Assembly: GCF_018785315.1 (NCBI RefSeq)
Contig: NZ_WQPN01000017.1
Coordinates: 40,641 to 104,640 of the forward strand
DNA length: 64,000 nucleotides
Direction: 5' to 3'
Source: Clostridium sp. MCC353
GTDB lineage: Bacteria > Bacillota > Clostridia > Lachnospirales > Lachnospiraceae
Made by a program: the position numbers and the translations under genes. Of the stretch, positions 51,692-60,956 are shown piece after piece. Below the pieces are notes generated by a model. It was not told where the DNA came from. It made no database searches and saw only the letters and a program-made list of their open reading frames with translations. Position 1 is the stretch's first letter; each line of letters begins with the position of its first letter.

Positions 51692-52645
51692 ATGGCTACA
51701 TTAACGGTGAGTGCAGCGGACGAAAAGAGGGTGAAAGCCCTGGGGTTTTTAAATAACAGAGGCACAGATAATTTTTCGGCCAGAATTATTACGGTAAACG
51801 GTAAGATTACGGCTGACCAGCAGCAGTGTATTGCGGAAGCGGCCCGTTTATACGGCAATGGAACGATTACATTTACCACCCGTCTGACCCTGGAAGTCCA
51901 GGGGGTGGCATATGATAAGATAGAAGATTTCCGCGCCTATATAGCAGAAGCGGGACTGGAGACGGGGGGAACTGGTTCTAAGGTCCGACCGGTAGTATCC
52001 TGCAAAGGCACGACCTGCCAGTATGGATTAATCGATACGTTCGCCTTATCTGAAGAAATCCATAAGAGATTTTATAAAGGCTATAATCAGGTAAAACTAC
52101 CCCACAAATTTAAGATTGCGGTGGGAGGATGCCCGAATAACTGTGTAAAGCCGAATTTAAATGATCTGGGAATTATTGGACAGAGAATCCCCAAGTTTGA
52201 TGAGGAAAGCTGCAATGGATGCTTAAAATGTTCGGTAGAGGAGGCATGCCCGATTCAGGCGGCAAATCTGACCGGCGATCTGCTGAACATTGACCAGGAT
52301 ATGTGTAATAACTGCGGCCGATGCATCGGAACATGCCATTTTGATGCGGTTGAAGATGGAATTACAGGATACAAGATTTATCTGGGCGGTATGTGGGGGA
52401 AACGGGTCCAGCATGGAAGAGAGCTGAAAAAGATATTCACGTCGGAAGAAGAGGCGCTGGATACGATTGAAAAAGTGATTCTGTTTTACCGGGAACAGGG
52501 GAAGACAGGGGAACGTTTTGCGCAGACGATCCAGAGAATCGGTTTTGAGCAAGTGGAAAAAGAAATTTTAAGTGATGCAGTTATGGCCAGAAAACAGGAA
52601 ATTCTGGATGCGAAACTGCATGAAACCGGAGGCGCGACCTGCTGA
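51692..52645 (+). CDS. Sulfite/nitrite reductase-like siroheme-[4Fe-4S] protein with ferredoxin domain
   Basis: A 317-residue protein of the short siroheme reductase group (AsrC/DsrAB/NirA relatives). Cluster ligands are Cys104 and Cys109 (CKGTTC) and Cys147 and Cys151 (GGCPNNC). Two ferredoxin motifs follow (CNGCLKCSVEEACP and CNNCGRCIGTCHF). Only one half-domain plus ferredoxin is present, about half of an assimilatory SiR, so it resembles the AsrC catalytic subunit without AsrA/AsrB. It abuts the CoADR-rhodanese gene (no gap), implying a joint sulfur-reducing role; sulfite is the likely but unproven substrate. Confidence 0.8.
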   Translation: MATLTVSAADEKRVKALGFLNNRGTDNFSARIITVNGKITADQQQCIAEAARLYGNGTITFTTRLTLEVQGVAYDKIEDFRAYIAEAGLETGGTGSKVRPVVSCKGTTCQYGLIDTFALSEEIHKRFYKGYNQVKLPHKFKIAVGGCPNNCVKPNLNDLGIIGQRIPKFDEESCNGCLKCSVEEACPIQAANLTGDLLNIDQDMCNNCGRCIGTCHFDAVEDGITGYKIYLGGMWGKRVQHGRELKKIFTSEEEALDTIEKVILFYREQGKTGERFAQTIQRIGFEQVEKEILSDAVMARKQEILDAKLHETGGATC

Positions 52646-52660
52646 CCGGGAAGTAGTAAT

Positions 52661-52745
52661 AAAATGCTGTATGCTGAGCTGTTTTTGAATGCCGCTGTCA
52701 GGCGGACATTTCAGAAAAAATGCTGGGATACAGCATTTTTTATTG
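52661..52745 (+). terminator. Terminator of the tct operon
   Basis: AAAATGCTGTAT (52661-52672) pairs with ATACAGCATTTT (52728-52739), enclosing a smaller GC hairpin, and is followed by T residues. Confidence 0.75.
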
Positions 52746-52945
52746 TATGGAGGCTGCAGGAAAAAGGTGAATAACAGATTCAAAAAGGCCATTTGTCATA
52801 CTCAGGCTGCCGTTTATCAGAAATGCAGGGCCAGTGCGGCATTTTTGCTGTATAATGAGGTTAAACAGCAACAGTTCAGACACCCGATGGAACCGCTGCA
52901 TTGAACAAAGGGAGAGGAATAAATTGATATAAAGGAGACAGGATT
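52746..52945. other. Intergenic region with repeat fragment and possible 45-codon ORF
   Basis: It contains GCAACAGTTCAGAC (52868-52881), identical to an arm of the inverted repeat at 16522-16609, and TATAAT at 52851-52856 without a clear -35. A GTG-started frame of 45 codons ends just after that fragment with a TGA at about 52902-52904; I see no reason to call it a gene. Confidence 0.35.
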
Positions 52946-54124
52946 ATGAGTGACGGCAGTTTCAGCATTAAACTATCCGCGTGCAAAAATACAGCCGGTA
53001 ATTTCAGCAGAACGGCAGATGAATTGGAGCGCATAAGGGAAATTATATTAAATGCCTCCCGCAGCCTGGAAGATACCAGATCCTATGACCGGGTTAAAAC
53101 CAGCCTGAGGCGTCTGGCAAAGGATGCGGAAAATGCGAAAAGCGGCAGTTCCGCCATGGGGCGCGCATTGGAACAGATTACAGACCTGTACCAAAAAGCA
53201 GAAGATCAAATCACAGGCCATGCAGATTCGGCAGAAAAAGCGAATGCTGAAAACAGTGAGAACGGAAAGTATGTAAAGGATTCGTCCTGGTGGGCAAAAC
53301 TCATGCAGTGGTTTGGCTGGGGCACGCCTATAGAAGAACATGAGATCGATTCCATTGTCTTTGATGAGGACGGCGCCTACGGCGGCGACCAGGGAGGCCC
53401 GAAAAGCCAATGGGGATTTTGGTCTGAGAAGAAAGATTTATATAATATAGTAAGAGAGTACTATCCGGATATGACGGATAAACAGATCAATACATTTCTT
53501 AAAAAGCTGAACAGCGAGGGATGCGGGTATGTAGCGGTTATGAATACCATATTCGCGGCCTATGAAGGGCGGGAGGCCGATTTTGAAAAGACTTTCGGAT
53601 TCTCAATGTATAAAAACGGGGATTTGAACTACAATGAAATGCTGGTTGACCTGTACTCCGCAACGGATAACCACAATTCTTCCGGCGGTTCGGATACGAT
53701 TAATTTCATGGAAGATTACAAGGAAGAAGTGGATGGGGCGGAAGCAAATTATGATTATCTCAAGGACAATTCGGGAAAAGGAACCAGCACAGAAGACCGT
53801 GAATACAGGACACAGCTATACTTAAAGGAAAAGGGCGTCGATGTAAAGATCACGAAGTACATAGATGTCAGCCCTGAAAATGTCAATGACCTATGCAAAG
53901 ACGGTTATGTGGTGATATCTTACCACGACGGCAATCTGCAGGATATAAATGGAAATACGGTGCAGTTTATCAATGGAGGCCATGCGATGACGATCACAGG
54001 GACTACCTCGGACGGAAGATACATCGTGTCTTCCTGGGGGGAAAAGTATTATATTGACCCCGGCCAGATTGTAAATGAAAACGGCAGGCCTACGACGATG
54101 CACTATGAATATTATAAATATTGA
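52946..54124 (+). CDS. Probable exported effector: helical N-terminus plus Cys/His peptidase-like domain
   Basis: A 392-residue protein. The first 100 residues are charged helices of WXG100/LXG-like size without a signal peptide, suggestive of type VII export (no WxG motif is visible). From about residue 150 there is a domain with Cys193 in SEGCGYVAVMNTIF and His346 in INGGHAMTITG followed by YIVSSWGEKYYID. That order fits a papain-like/C39-like cysteine peptidase. Two small genes follow closely and may encode partners or immunity. The role as toxin or effector is inference; no T7SS core gene is in the window. Confidence 0.55.
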   Translation: MSDGSFSIKLSACKNTAGNFSRTADELERIREIILNASRSLEDTRSYDRVKTSLRRLAKDAENAKSGSSAMGRALEQITDLYQKAEDQITGHADSAEKANAENSENGKYVKDSSWWAKLMQWFGWGTPIEEHEIDSIVFDEDGAYGGDQGGPKSQWGFWSEKKDLYNIVREYYPDMTDKQINTFLKKLNSEGCGYVAVMNTIFAAYEGREADFEKTFGFSMYKNGDLNYNEMLVDLYSATDNHNSSGGSDTINFMEDYKEEVDGAEANYDYLKDNSGKGTSTEDREYRTQLYLKEKGVDVKITKYIDVSPENVNDLCKDGYVVISYHDGNLQDINGNTVQFINGGHAMTITGTTSDGRYIVSSWGEKYYIDPGQIVNENGRPTTMHYEYYKY

Positions 54125-54136
54125 TGAGGTGAAAAT

Positions 54137-55084
54137 ATGGAATTTTTAACTGAAATATGGAATGAGATTGACAATATCAGCCTGCCTTCTCTAAAGGAAA
54201 CGGAACGACTGAATCTGGCTGAAAAAAACGGTAATCCGGTTCTTTTCCGGTCCGGACAGATTACAGGCCAGTATTTGAAACTTCAGGCTGTTTACCGGTA
54301 TCTGTTCGGCGTTTACCTGAGATCCCAAAGCGGATTGGGACGTCTGGATGAGAGGCTGAAGGAGAGGGGATTTTTAAAAGCCGGGGAAGATGATATGGAC
54401 TATTATCAGAGATATGATTATATGGGAATGGATTATCTTTACCTCAGGAGTTATGTCCATATTGAACGTTTGACAACAGAGCAGATTGAATTGCTGCGGC
54501 CTTTGATTGGGGAAGGCAAAAGGGAACAGGAGCTGGGAGAAAGTGGTGAGCGTGGGGCTGATGAGAGTGAGGCTGATGAGAGTGAGGCTGATGAGCGTGG
54601 GGCTGATGAGCATGAGACCGATGAGAGTGAGGCTGATGAGTATGAGACCGATGGGCATGAGACCGATGAGCGTGAGGCTGATGGGCATGAGACTGATGAG
54701 TATGAGACTGATGAGTGTGCGTCTGAAAAAAGAGAGACGGATATAAGAGCGTCACACATAAGAGTGACAGATAGAAAAGAGGCGGATATAAGAGCGGCGG
54801 CCCGGCTGGTGGAAGAGACTTTTAAGAAGGTTTTGGCAGTCAGCAGTGAGCACCCGGACAGGCAGTTTGAAATCTATCCATCTGTTTATGGAGAAGGGAT
54901 TGTCAGGGGAGCGGCGGTTCTGATCGGGCTTAAAAGCATGGCTGATTATGACGGCAGCGGCATGCTGGCGGATGAAGAAGAGGATCAAAAACGAATCCGT
55001 ACCCTTTATTCGGTTGGAAAGCAGTTGGAAACAATCCTTTCAAATGCGCTGAATATAGAAGTTGTTGTGATCACAGAAATCTGA
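54137..55084 (+). CDS. Hypothetical protein with eleven acidic pentapeptide repeats
   Basis: A 315-residue soluble protein of no recognised family. Residues 1-125 are helical (IWNEIDNISLPSLKETERLN). Residues 141-195 are eleven pentads of type ADESE/TDEYE, encoded by an in-phase 15-bp tandem repeat at 54557-54721. Residues 210-315 form a second conserved-looking domain. It starts 12 bases after the putative effector gene, so a cognate chaperone or immunity role is possible. Repeat number should vary between strains without breaking the frame. Confidence 0.6.
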   Translation: MEFLTEIWNEIDNISLPSLKETERLNLAEKNGNPVLFRSGQITGQYLKLQAVYRYLFGVYLRSQSGLGRLDERLKERGFLKAGEDDMDYYQRYDYMGMDYLYLRSYVHIERLTTEQIELLRPLIGEGKREQELGESGERGADESEADESEADERGADEHETDESEADEYETDGHETDEREADGHETDEYETDECASEKRETDIRASHIRVTDRKEADIRAAARLVEETFKKVLAVSSEHPDRQFEIYPSVYGEGIVRGAAVLIGLKSMADYDGSGMLADEEEDQKRIRTLYSVGKQLETILSNALNIEVVVITEI

Positions 55085-55097
55085 GAGGATGAATGGG

Positions 55098-55844
55098 ATG
55101 GGTAAAAAGAGAAAAATTTTGGTGTTAACAGGACTGTTGTTTTTTTCATGGACATTCTTTCTGCTTTTGAATATGGAAGCAGGGGTACAAGAGACGGCGG
55201 CCAAGGAGCAGCCGTCCCCGGACTATGATGAGGCTGCGCAGGATATGAAGGTGGACCGGGAGAGCAGATATTATCCGGCTTATGCGGATTATCTGTGCTA
55301 TATGAAACAAAAGTATCCAAAACAGGCAAAACTCACAGATATCATCACGGACCAGCCCGGATATTCCAATATCCGTGTCTGGAAGGGAGACGGTTATACG
55401 ATGAAAGCTTACTGGAGCGCAGATTCAAAGGAGGAACGCTGCAGGTTTAAATGGTTCTGGGAAGATGAGGAAATACAGAATGCGGTGACCAGATTACTTG
55501 AGGAGAGGAAAACGGGGCACAGCAGCGCATCAGACAGGATTGTGAGCGGAAATCTTTATGAAATCACGGAAAATGAATTTCATCCCGGAATTGATTATGA
55601 TTTAAATGAGGATGAAACCGCCAGGATTATGGAACTGCTGCAGGGAATTTCTGGGAAAAATGAAGCCGGGGCGTCTGAAAAAATGATCCGGTTTATACTG
55701 GAATTATATGATGAAGACCAACGGTTACAATTGTCTCTTGGAATCGGGCCGGATGGAGAAATCTATTCTGAACAGGGAAATCTGATTGAGGATGAAGAAC
55801 TTCAAAAGCTGGTTGAGACCTTGATATCAAAGGCAGAAAGCTGA
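55098..55844 (+). CDS. Membrane-anchored extracytoplasmic hypothetical protein
   Basis: A 248-residue protein with one N-terminal hydrophobic helix (ILVLTGLLFFSWTFFLLL), probably an uncleaved anchor, then a soluble acidic outer domain. No family is recognised. ATG 55098 fits GAGAGG; ATG 55089 is too close to that site. It lies 13 bases after the repeat-protein gene and is likely the third member of the effector cluster. Its surface location would suit an immunity protein, which is speculation. Confidence 0.6.
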   Translation: MGKKRKILVLTGLLFFSWTFFLLLNMEAGVQETAAKEQPSPDYDEAAQDMKVDRESRYYPAYADYLCYMKQKYPKQAKLTDIITDQPGYSNIRVWKGDGYTMKAYWSADSKEERCRFKWFWEDEEIQNAVTRLLEERKTGHSSASDRIVSGNLYEITENEFHPGIDYDLNEDETARIMELLQGISGKNEAGASEKMIRFILELYDEDQRLQLSLGIGPDGEIYSEQGNLIEDEELQKLVETLISKAES

Positions 55845-55862
55845 AAAATGGGTAAAAAAGAA

Positions 55863-55934
55863 TGCGTCTGAGAGGAATCGAACCTCCGCACGCGGCTCCG
55901 GAGGCCACTGCTCTATCCACTGAGCTACAGACGC
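55863..55934 (-). tRNA. tRNA-Arg (anticodon CCG)
   Basis: On the minus strand a 72-base cloverleaf: acceptor GCGTCTG/CAGACGC plus discriminator A, D-arm GCTC-AGTGGATA-GAGC, anticodon arm GTGGC-CTCCGGA-GCCGC with anticodon CCG, and T-arm GGAGG-TTCGATT-CCTCT. CCA is not encoded. It reads CGG arginine codons. Confidence 0.95.
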
Positions 55935-56070
55935 ATCTTCTATATCTTACTATATTTTTATAAAAACTGCAAGTGCTTTTTGACCAGTTTTATCGGTCAG
56001 GAAGTTTAGCCGTCTGAATGGCCGTTATTTTAGACATAGGGCGATAAACTTTTATAAGTTTATCCTGTTA

Positions 56071-56099
56071 TTGCTTTTTGCCTTTGTTTTTGTTAGAAT
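56071..56099 (+). promoter_or_regulatory. Promoter of the anchored hypothetical gene
   Basis: TTGCTT (56071-56076), a 17-base spacer and an extended -10 TGTTAGAAT (TAGAAT at 56094-56099) lie 32 bases before the start. Confidence 0.55.
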
Positions 56100-56131
56100 A
56101 TAGCAAGACTAAGCTTGCAGGAGGATATGCC

Positions 56132-57025
56132 ATGGGAAGGTCAAGAAACAGGAAAAACAGGGGCTTATCGGATGACGAGATGCGCAGGTATCTTAAATTC
56201 ATGATAATTCCGTTTATCGTTATATTATTAATTATAGTCATTGTATTAACTGACAAATCGTCAAAGACTGAAAAAGAGACAACTGCGGAGTCCGCCACAA
56301 CTTCCATATCAGCAGCAGACGAAACAACCCAGCCCGTAGAACCGGATACCAAAGAGTATGTACAGAATTTCGAGGAATACGAACTGAAAAAGGACGAAAT
56401 TCCGGAAATTAAGGCCCTGATTGAGGCGTACTGCCAGGCCAAGACAGAATGTGACCCGGAAGCCCTGGCCAGAGTTTTCGGACAAACCCTGTCACCAGAG
56501 GAATTAGAGCAGGAGCGGGCCAAACTGGAAAAGACAGCCCAGGTGGTAGAAGGTTATGAAAATATAATTTCTTACACGAAAAATGGGCTGACGGAAGATA
56601 CCTATGTGGTCTATCCCTATTATGAGATTAAGTTTAAAGATGCTGAGACGCCCCTTCCTGTATTAACCATGTGTTATGTGCAGAAGAATGCAGAGGGACA
56701 GTATGTGATGACACTGGATTTTGACGATTCCGTGGCCGATTACATTTCCAAGGTCAATGTTTCTGAAGATGTGCGGCTTCTGTCATCCCAGGTGGACGCC
56801 CAGGTACAGGAAGCCATTGCCAATGATCCGGCCCTGAACAGCATTTATAATGGGATTGAATCGGGATCGCCATCTGAGGAGGAAAGCCAAACCGGGGGAG
56901 AAGATGAAACTTCCGCACCGGAGGGACAGGCAGAGGGCGGACAGGAGACAGAGGGAGAGACAGAAGCCCAGACAGAGCCTGTGACCGAGATGGATATACA
57001 AATCGAAACTACAGCAGCGCAATAG
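56132..57025 (+). CDS. Single-pass membrane hypothetical protein with acidic Thr-rich tail
   Basis: A 297-residue protein: basic N-terminus (GRSRNRKNR), one membrane helix ([17 protein letters not shown]), Thr/Ser linker, then an outer domain of about 150 residues with NTF2-like character ([38 protein letters not shown]). The last 60 residues are Glu/Thr/Gly-rich and probably disordered. ATG 56132 follows CAGGAGGA. No family is certain. It is monocistronic, with promoter and terminator visible. Confidence 0.65.
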   Translation: MGRSRNRKNRGLSDDEMRRYLKFMIIPFIVILLIIVIVLTDKSSKTEKETTAESATTSISAADETTQPVEPDTKEYVQNFEEYELKKDEIPEIKALIEAYCQAKTECDPEALARVFGQTLSPEELEQERAKLEKTAQVVEGYENIISYTKNGLTEDTYVVYPYYEIKFKDAETPLPVLTMCYVQKNAEGQYVMTLDFDDSVADYISKVNVSEDVRLLSSQVDAQVQEAIANDPALNSIYNGIESGSPSEEESQTGGEDETSAPEGQAEGGQETEGETEAQTEPVTEMDIQIETTAAQ

Positions 57026-57037
57026 CTGCATGCAGAT

Positions 57038-57081
57038 GCTTTTCTTTCCATAAAACAGCTTTATGGATGGAAAAGCTTTTT
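57038..57081 (+). terminator. Terminator before queA
   Basis: GCTTTTC..TCCATAAA pairs with TTTATGGA.GGAAAAGC, followed by TTTTT. It shows that an upstream ATG at 57067 is not the queA start. Confidence 0.8.
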
Positions 57082-57144
57082 GCACTTTACATACAAAAGT
57101 ATTTTTGTGAAAAAACCGCTGGCAGCGGAGGAATGGAGACAGGT

Positions 57145-58179
57145 ATGAACGTTAAAGATTTTTATTTTGATTTGCCCCAGGAGCTGATTGCACAGGATCC
57201 GCTGGAGGATCGTTCTGCATCCAGACTGCTTGTTATGGATAAAAAAACGGGAGAGATAGAACACAGAATATTCCGTGATATTGTATCGTATTTAAATCCG
57301 GGGGACTGCCTTGTAATCAATGATACCAAAGTGATTCCGGCCCGTCTTTTCGGCGTGAAAGAGGATACACAGGCGAAGATTGAGGTGCTGCTCCTGAAAA
57401 GGAAGGAAAACGATATCTGGGAAACCCTGGTAAAACCGGGGAAAAAGTGCAGGCCGGGCACAGTCTTATCCTTTGGAGACGGCCTGCTGACAGGAACTGT
57501 GGTGGATGTGGTGGAAGAGGGAAACCGTCTGATCCAGTTTCATTACGAAGGCATTTTTGAGGAAATCTTAGACCGGCTGGGACAGATGCCGCTGCCGCCT
57601 TATATCACTCATCAGTTGAAGGATAAGAACCGTTATCAGACGGTTTACGCAAAACACGACGGTTCGGCCGCTGCCCCCACCGCCGGCCTTCATTTTACCA
57701 ATGAGCTGTTAAAAGAAATTGAGGATATGGGGGTGAAAATCGCCCATGTGACGCTTCATGTGGGACTGGGAACCTTCCGGCCTGTGAAAGTGGACGATAT
57801 TCTGGATCATCATATGCATTCTGAGTTCTACATTGTGGAAGAAGAAGAGGCAAAAAAGATCAATGATACCAAGAAAAACGGCGGACGTGTGATCTGTGTG
57901 GGAACCACAAGCTGCCGTACCATAGAATCCGCAGCAGGAGAAGACGGTGTGTTAAAGGCCGGAAGCGGCTGGACGGACATCTTCATCTATCCGGGCTACC
58001 AGTTTAAAATTCTGGACTGCCTGATTACCAATTTCCACCTGCCTGAGTCCACTCTGGTCATGCTGGTTTCCGCCCTGGCCGGACGGGAACACGTTCTTCA
58101 TGCTTATGAAGAAGCGATTAAGGAAAAATACAGGTTCTTCAGTTTCGGGGACGCCTGCTTTTTTACCAATCTGAAATGA
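57145..58179 (+). CDS. queA: S-adenosylmethionine:tRNA ribosyltransferase-isomerase
   Basis: A 344-residue QueA, normal length. It adds the epoxycyclopentane ring from SAM during queuosine synthesis in tRNA. Visible marks are the start [48 protein letters not shown] and [13 protein letters not shown] 57145 is preceded by GGAG and lies after the terminator. It heads an operon with rluF and ligA. Confidence 0.93.
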   Translation: MNVKDFYFDLPQELIAQDPLEDRSASRLLVMDKKTGEIEHRIFRDIVSYLNPGDCLVINDTKVIPARLFGVKEDTQAKIEVLLLKRKENDIWETLVKPGKKCRPGTVLSFGDGLLTGTVVDVVEEGNRLIQFHYEGIFEEILDRLGQMPLPPYITHQLKDKNRYQTVYAKHDGSAAAPTAGLHFTNELLKEIEDMGVKIAHVTLHVGLGTFRPVKVDDILDHHMHSEFYIVEEEEAKKINDTKKNGGRVICVGTTSCRTIESAAGEDGVLKAGSGWTDIFIYPGYQFKILDCLITNFHLPESTLVMLVSALAGREHVLHAYEEAIKEKYRFFSFGDACFFTNLK

Positions 58180-58193
58180 CGGGGAGGTCATAA

Positions 58194-58958
58194 ATGCCGG
58201 TTAGACTGAATAAATATCTGAGTGAGATGGGAGTCTGCTCCCGCCGGGAGGCAGACCGTCTGATTGAAAGCGGCAAAGTGCTGGTAGACGGCCGCGCTGC
58301 CGTTACCGGAATGAAAATTGAAGATGGCCAGACCGTGGTCTGCGACGGGAAAGTGGTCGGAGGACAGGCGGGAAAAAAGAAGGACAAACCGGTCCTTCTG
58401 GCGGTCAATAAGCCCCGGGGCATCGTCTGTACCACATCGGATAAAGACAGGGCGGAAAATATTGTGGAATTTATGAATTATCCGGTCCGGATTTATCCCA
58501 TAGGCCGTCTGGATAAGGATTCAGAAGGGCTGCTGCTGCTGACCAATCAGGGAGACCTGGTCAACCGGATTATGAGAGCGGGAAATGAACACGAAAAAGA
58601 GTATCTGGTTAAGGTCAATAAACCGGTTACAAAGGAGTTTATAAAGGCCATGGGAGAGGGAGTGCCGGTTCTCGGTACAATTACCAGACCTTGTTTTGTG
58701 GAAACCGTGGGAAAAGACCGTTTCCGGATTATTTTAACTCAGGGGCTGAACCGCCAGATCAGAAGAATGTGCGAATATCTGGGATACCGGGTGCTGGAAT
58801 TAAAGCGGACGCGTATAATGAATATCCAACTGGGCAATTTAAAAACAGGGGATTACCGGAACGTGACTCCCGCAGAATATGAAACGTTATTGGAAATAAT
58901 AAAGGATTCCACGAATCTGCCCTATAAGGAGAAACAGGATGGACGAAAAAATTCTTAG
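58194..58958 (+). CDS. rluF: RluF-type 23S rRNA pseudouridine synthase
   Basis: A 254-residue RsuA-family enzyme. It has an N-terminal S4 RNA-binding domain (RLNKYLSEMGVCSRREADRL) and a catalytic domain with GRLDKDSEGLLLLTN (catalytic Asp) and LTQGLNRQIRRMCEYLGYRV. It most resembles RluF (position 2604 in E. coli numbering), though RluB-like specificity is possible. GGGGAGG precedes the ATG. Its 3' end overlaps ligA by 20 bases. Confidence 0.85.
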   Translation: MPVRLNKYLSEMGVCSRREADRLIESGKVLVDGRAAVTGMKIEDGQTVVCDGKVVGGQAGKKKDKPVLLAVNKPRGIVCTTSDKDRAENIVEFMNYPVRIYPIGRLDKDSEGLLLLTNQGDLVNRIMRAGNEHEKEYLVKVNKPVTKEFIKAMGEGVPVLGTITRPCFVETVGKDRFRIILTQGLNRQIRRMCEYLGYRVLELKRTRIMNIQLGNLKTGDYRNVTPAEYETLLEIIKDSTNLPYKEKQDGRKNS

Positions 58959-60906
58959 AATGAAAGAATTAGTTGGTATTTTATCAGAGGCCGGCAAAGC
59001 CTATTATCAGGAGAGCCGGGAACTGATGAGCAACTTCGAATATGATAAACTATATGATGAGCTGGTGAGCCTTGAAAGGGAGACGGGGGTGGTGCTGTCA
59101 CTCAGTCCAACTCAAAACGTGGGATATCAGGTACTCAGCGAACTGCCCAAAGAGGCCCACAGTTCTCCCATGCTTTCGCTGGACAAGACAAAGGAGGTGT
59201 CCGCTCTTCAGGAATGGATCGGTGACCAGAAGGGGCTTTTGTCATGGAAGCTGGATGGTCTGACCATTGTGCTGACTTATGAAAACGGCACGCTCTCAAA
59301 AGCGGTTACCCGGGGAAATGGAGAAATTGGGGAGGTGATCACCAATAATGCCAGAGTATTTTCCAATATCCCTTTAAACATCGCATATGACGGCCAGTTG
59401 GTTTTAAGGGGCGAGGCTGTCATCAAATATTCGGATTTTAACCGGATCAATGACGAAATCGGAGATGTGGATGCCAAATACAAAAATCCCAGAAACCTTT
59501 GCAGCGGGTCCGTCCGCCAGCTTAACAACGAGATCACAGCTCAGAGGAATGTAAATTTTGAAGCATTTGCTCTGGTGAGCGCGGATGGGGTGGATTTCCA
59601 TAATTCCAGAAAGGAGCAGTTTGAGTGGCTTCGCAAACTGGGATTTGATGTGGTGGAATACAGAGAAGTGACGAAAGATACCCTTCCTGAAACCGTTGCC
59701 GAATTCGCCAAAGCCGTGGAAGATTACGATATACCGTCCGACGGGCTGGTTCTCACCTATGACGACATCGCATATGGTGAATCCCTGGGACGGACCGCGA
59801 AATTCCCCAGAAATTCCATCGCATTTAAATGGGCGGATGAGATTCGGGAAACCACATTGAAAGAGATTGAATGGAGCCCGTCCAGAACAGGGCTGATCAA
59901 TCCGGTGGCCATATTTGAACCGGTGGAACTGGAGGGGACCACGGTCAGCCGGGCCAGCGTGCACAATATCAGTATCCTGGAGGCGCTGGAGCTGGGGGAA
60001 GGCGATTCCATTACCGTTTATAAGGCTAACATGATCATACCGCAGATCGCGGAGAATCTGACCCGGAGCGGTAAGGTACAGATTCCTAAGATTTGTCCGG
60101 TATGCGGCGGAAATACGGAGATCCGCCAGGTTGTGGATGTAAAATCCCTGTACTGTACCAACCCGGACTGTCAGGCCAAAAAGATCAAAAGCTTTTCCCT
60201 GCTGGTGAGCCGGGACGCGCTCAATATCGACGGATTGTCGGAGGCTACGCTGGAAAAGTTCATCGCTTCCGGTTTTATCCATGAGTATGCGGACATCTTT
60301 CATTTGGACCAGCATAAAGAAGCGATTGTGGAGATGGACGGCTTTGGCCAGAAGTCCTATGATAACCTGGTGGAAGCCATTAAAACGGCATCCCACACCA
60401 CGCTGCCCAGGGTGATTTATGGCCTTGGAATTACCGGCATCGGTTTAGCTAATGCCAAAATGCTGTGCAGGGCGTTCAAATATGATTTTGACGCCATGCG
60501 CCGGGCTGGGGCGGAAGAGCTGATTGATGTGGACGGGATCGGCGGGGTTCTGGCGGAGGCCTGGACTGCTTATTTTGCCGATACAAAGAATAACAGGATT
60601 GTGGATCACCTGCTGGATGAACTGGATATTGAGGCAGAACAGGTGGAGACGGAAAACCAGATCTTTGACGGCATGACATTTGTCATAACCGGCTCGGTGG
60701 AACAGTTTGCCAACCGCAAAGAGCTTCAGCGGGAAATAGAAGCCAGAGGCGGGAAGGCCACCGGTTCGGTCACTTCGAAAACCACATATCTGATTAACAA
60801 TGATACGGCTTCCAATTCTTCCAAGAATAAAAAAGCCAAGGAACTGGGTGTGCCGATCATTTCAGAAGAAGATTTTATAAAAATGATGAACCAGGGTGTG
60901 TCTTAA
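58939..60906 (+). CDS. ligA: NAD-dependent DNA ligase
   Basis: A 655-residue ligase with all domains: Ia helices, adenylation domain with active-site Lys in SWKLDGL, OB fold, Cys4 zinc finger (CPVCGG and CTNPDCQ), helix-hairpin-helix repeats (IYGLGITGIGLANAKML) and a C-terminal BRCT domain (GMTFVITGSVEQFANRKEL). It is somewhat divergent from the usual LigA near the active site (the usual KxDG follow-up is LDGLTIVLTYENG), so it could be a second ligase copy. It overlaps the rluF end. Confidence 0.9.
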   Translation: MDEKILRMKELVGILSEAGKAYYQESRELMSNFEYDKLYDELVSLERETGVVLSLSPTQNVGYQVLSELPKEAHSSPMLSLDKTKEVSALQEWIGDQKGLLSWKLDGLTIVLTYENGTLSKAVTRGNGEIGEVITNNARVFSNIPLNIAYDGQLVLRGEAVIKYSDFNRINDEIGDVDAKYKNPRNLCSGSVRQLNNEITAQRNVNFEAFALVSADGVDFHNSRKEQFEWLRKLGFDVVEYREVTKDTLPETVAEFAKAVEDYDIPSDGLVLTYDDIAYGESLGRTAKFPRNSIAFKWADEIRETTLKEIEWSPSRTGLINPVAIFEPVELEGTTVSRASVHNISILEALELGEGDSITVYKANMIIPQIAENLTRSGKVQIPKICPVCGGNTEIRQVVDVKSLYCTNPDCQAKKIKSFSLLVSRDALNIDGLSEATLEKFIASGFIHEYADIFHLDQHKEAIVEMDGFGQKSYDNLVEAIKTASHTTLPRVIYGLGITGIGLANAKMLCRAFKYDFDAMRRAGAEELIDVDGIGGVLAEAWTAYFADTKNNRIVDHLLDELDIEAEQVETENQIFDGMTFVITGSVEQFANRKELQREIEARGGKATGSVTSKTTYLINNDTASNSSKNKKAKELGVPIISEEDFIKMMNQGVS

Positions 60907-60956
60907 AATTGCTTTCAAATACACTCTGGCAGGGATAGAGTACAGGAGAGAAAAAT

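Noticed and set aside
54374..54759. Several antisense open frames rich in Ser, His or Ile over the pentad repeats
   Set aside because: They are produced by the 15-bp repeat read on the other strand; low complexity and no start signals.
57067..57144. Longer queA start at 57067
   Set aside because: That ATG lies inside the terminator hairpin; QueA proteins start at the later methionine.
60907..60956. SAM riboswitch or T-box before metA
   Set aside because: The gap is only 50 bases and contains no conserved riboswitch motif.
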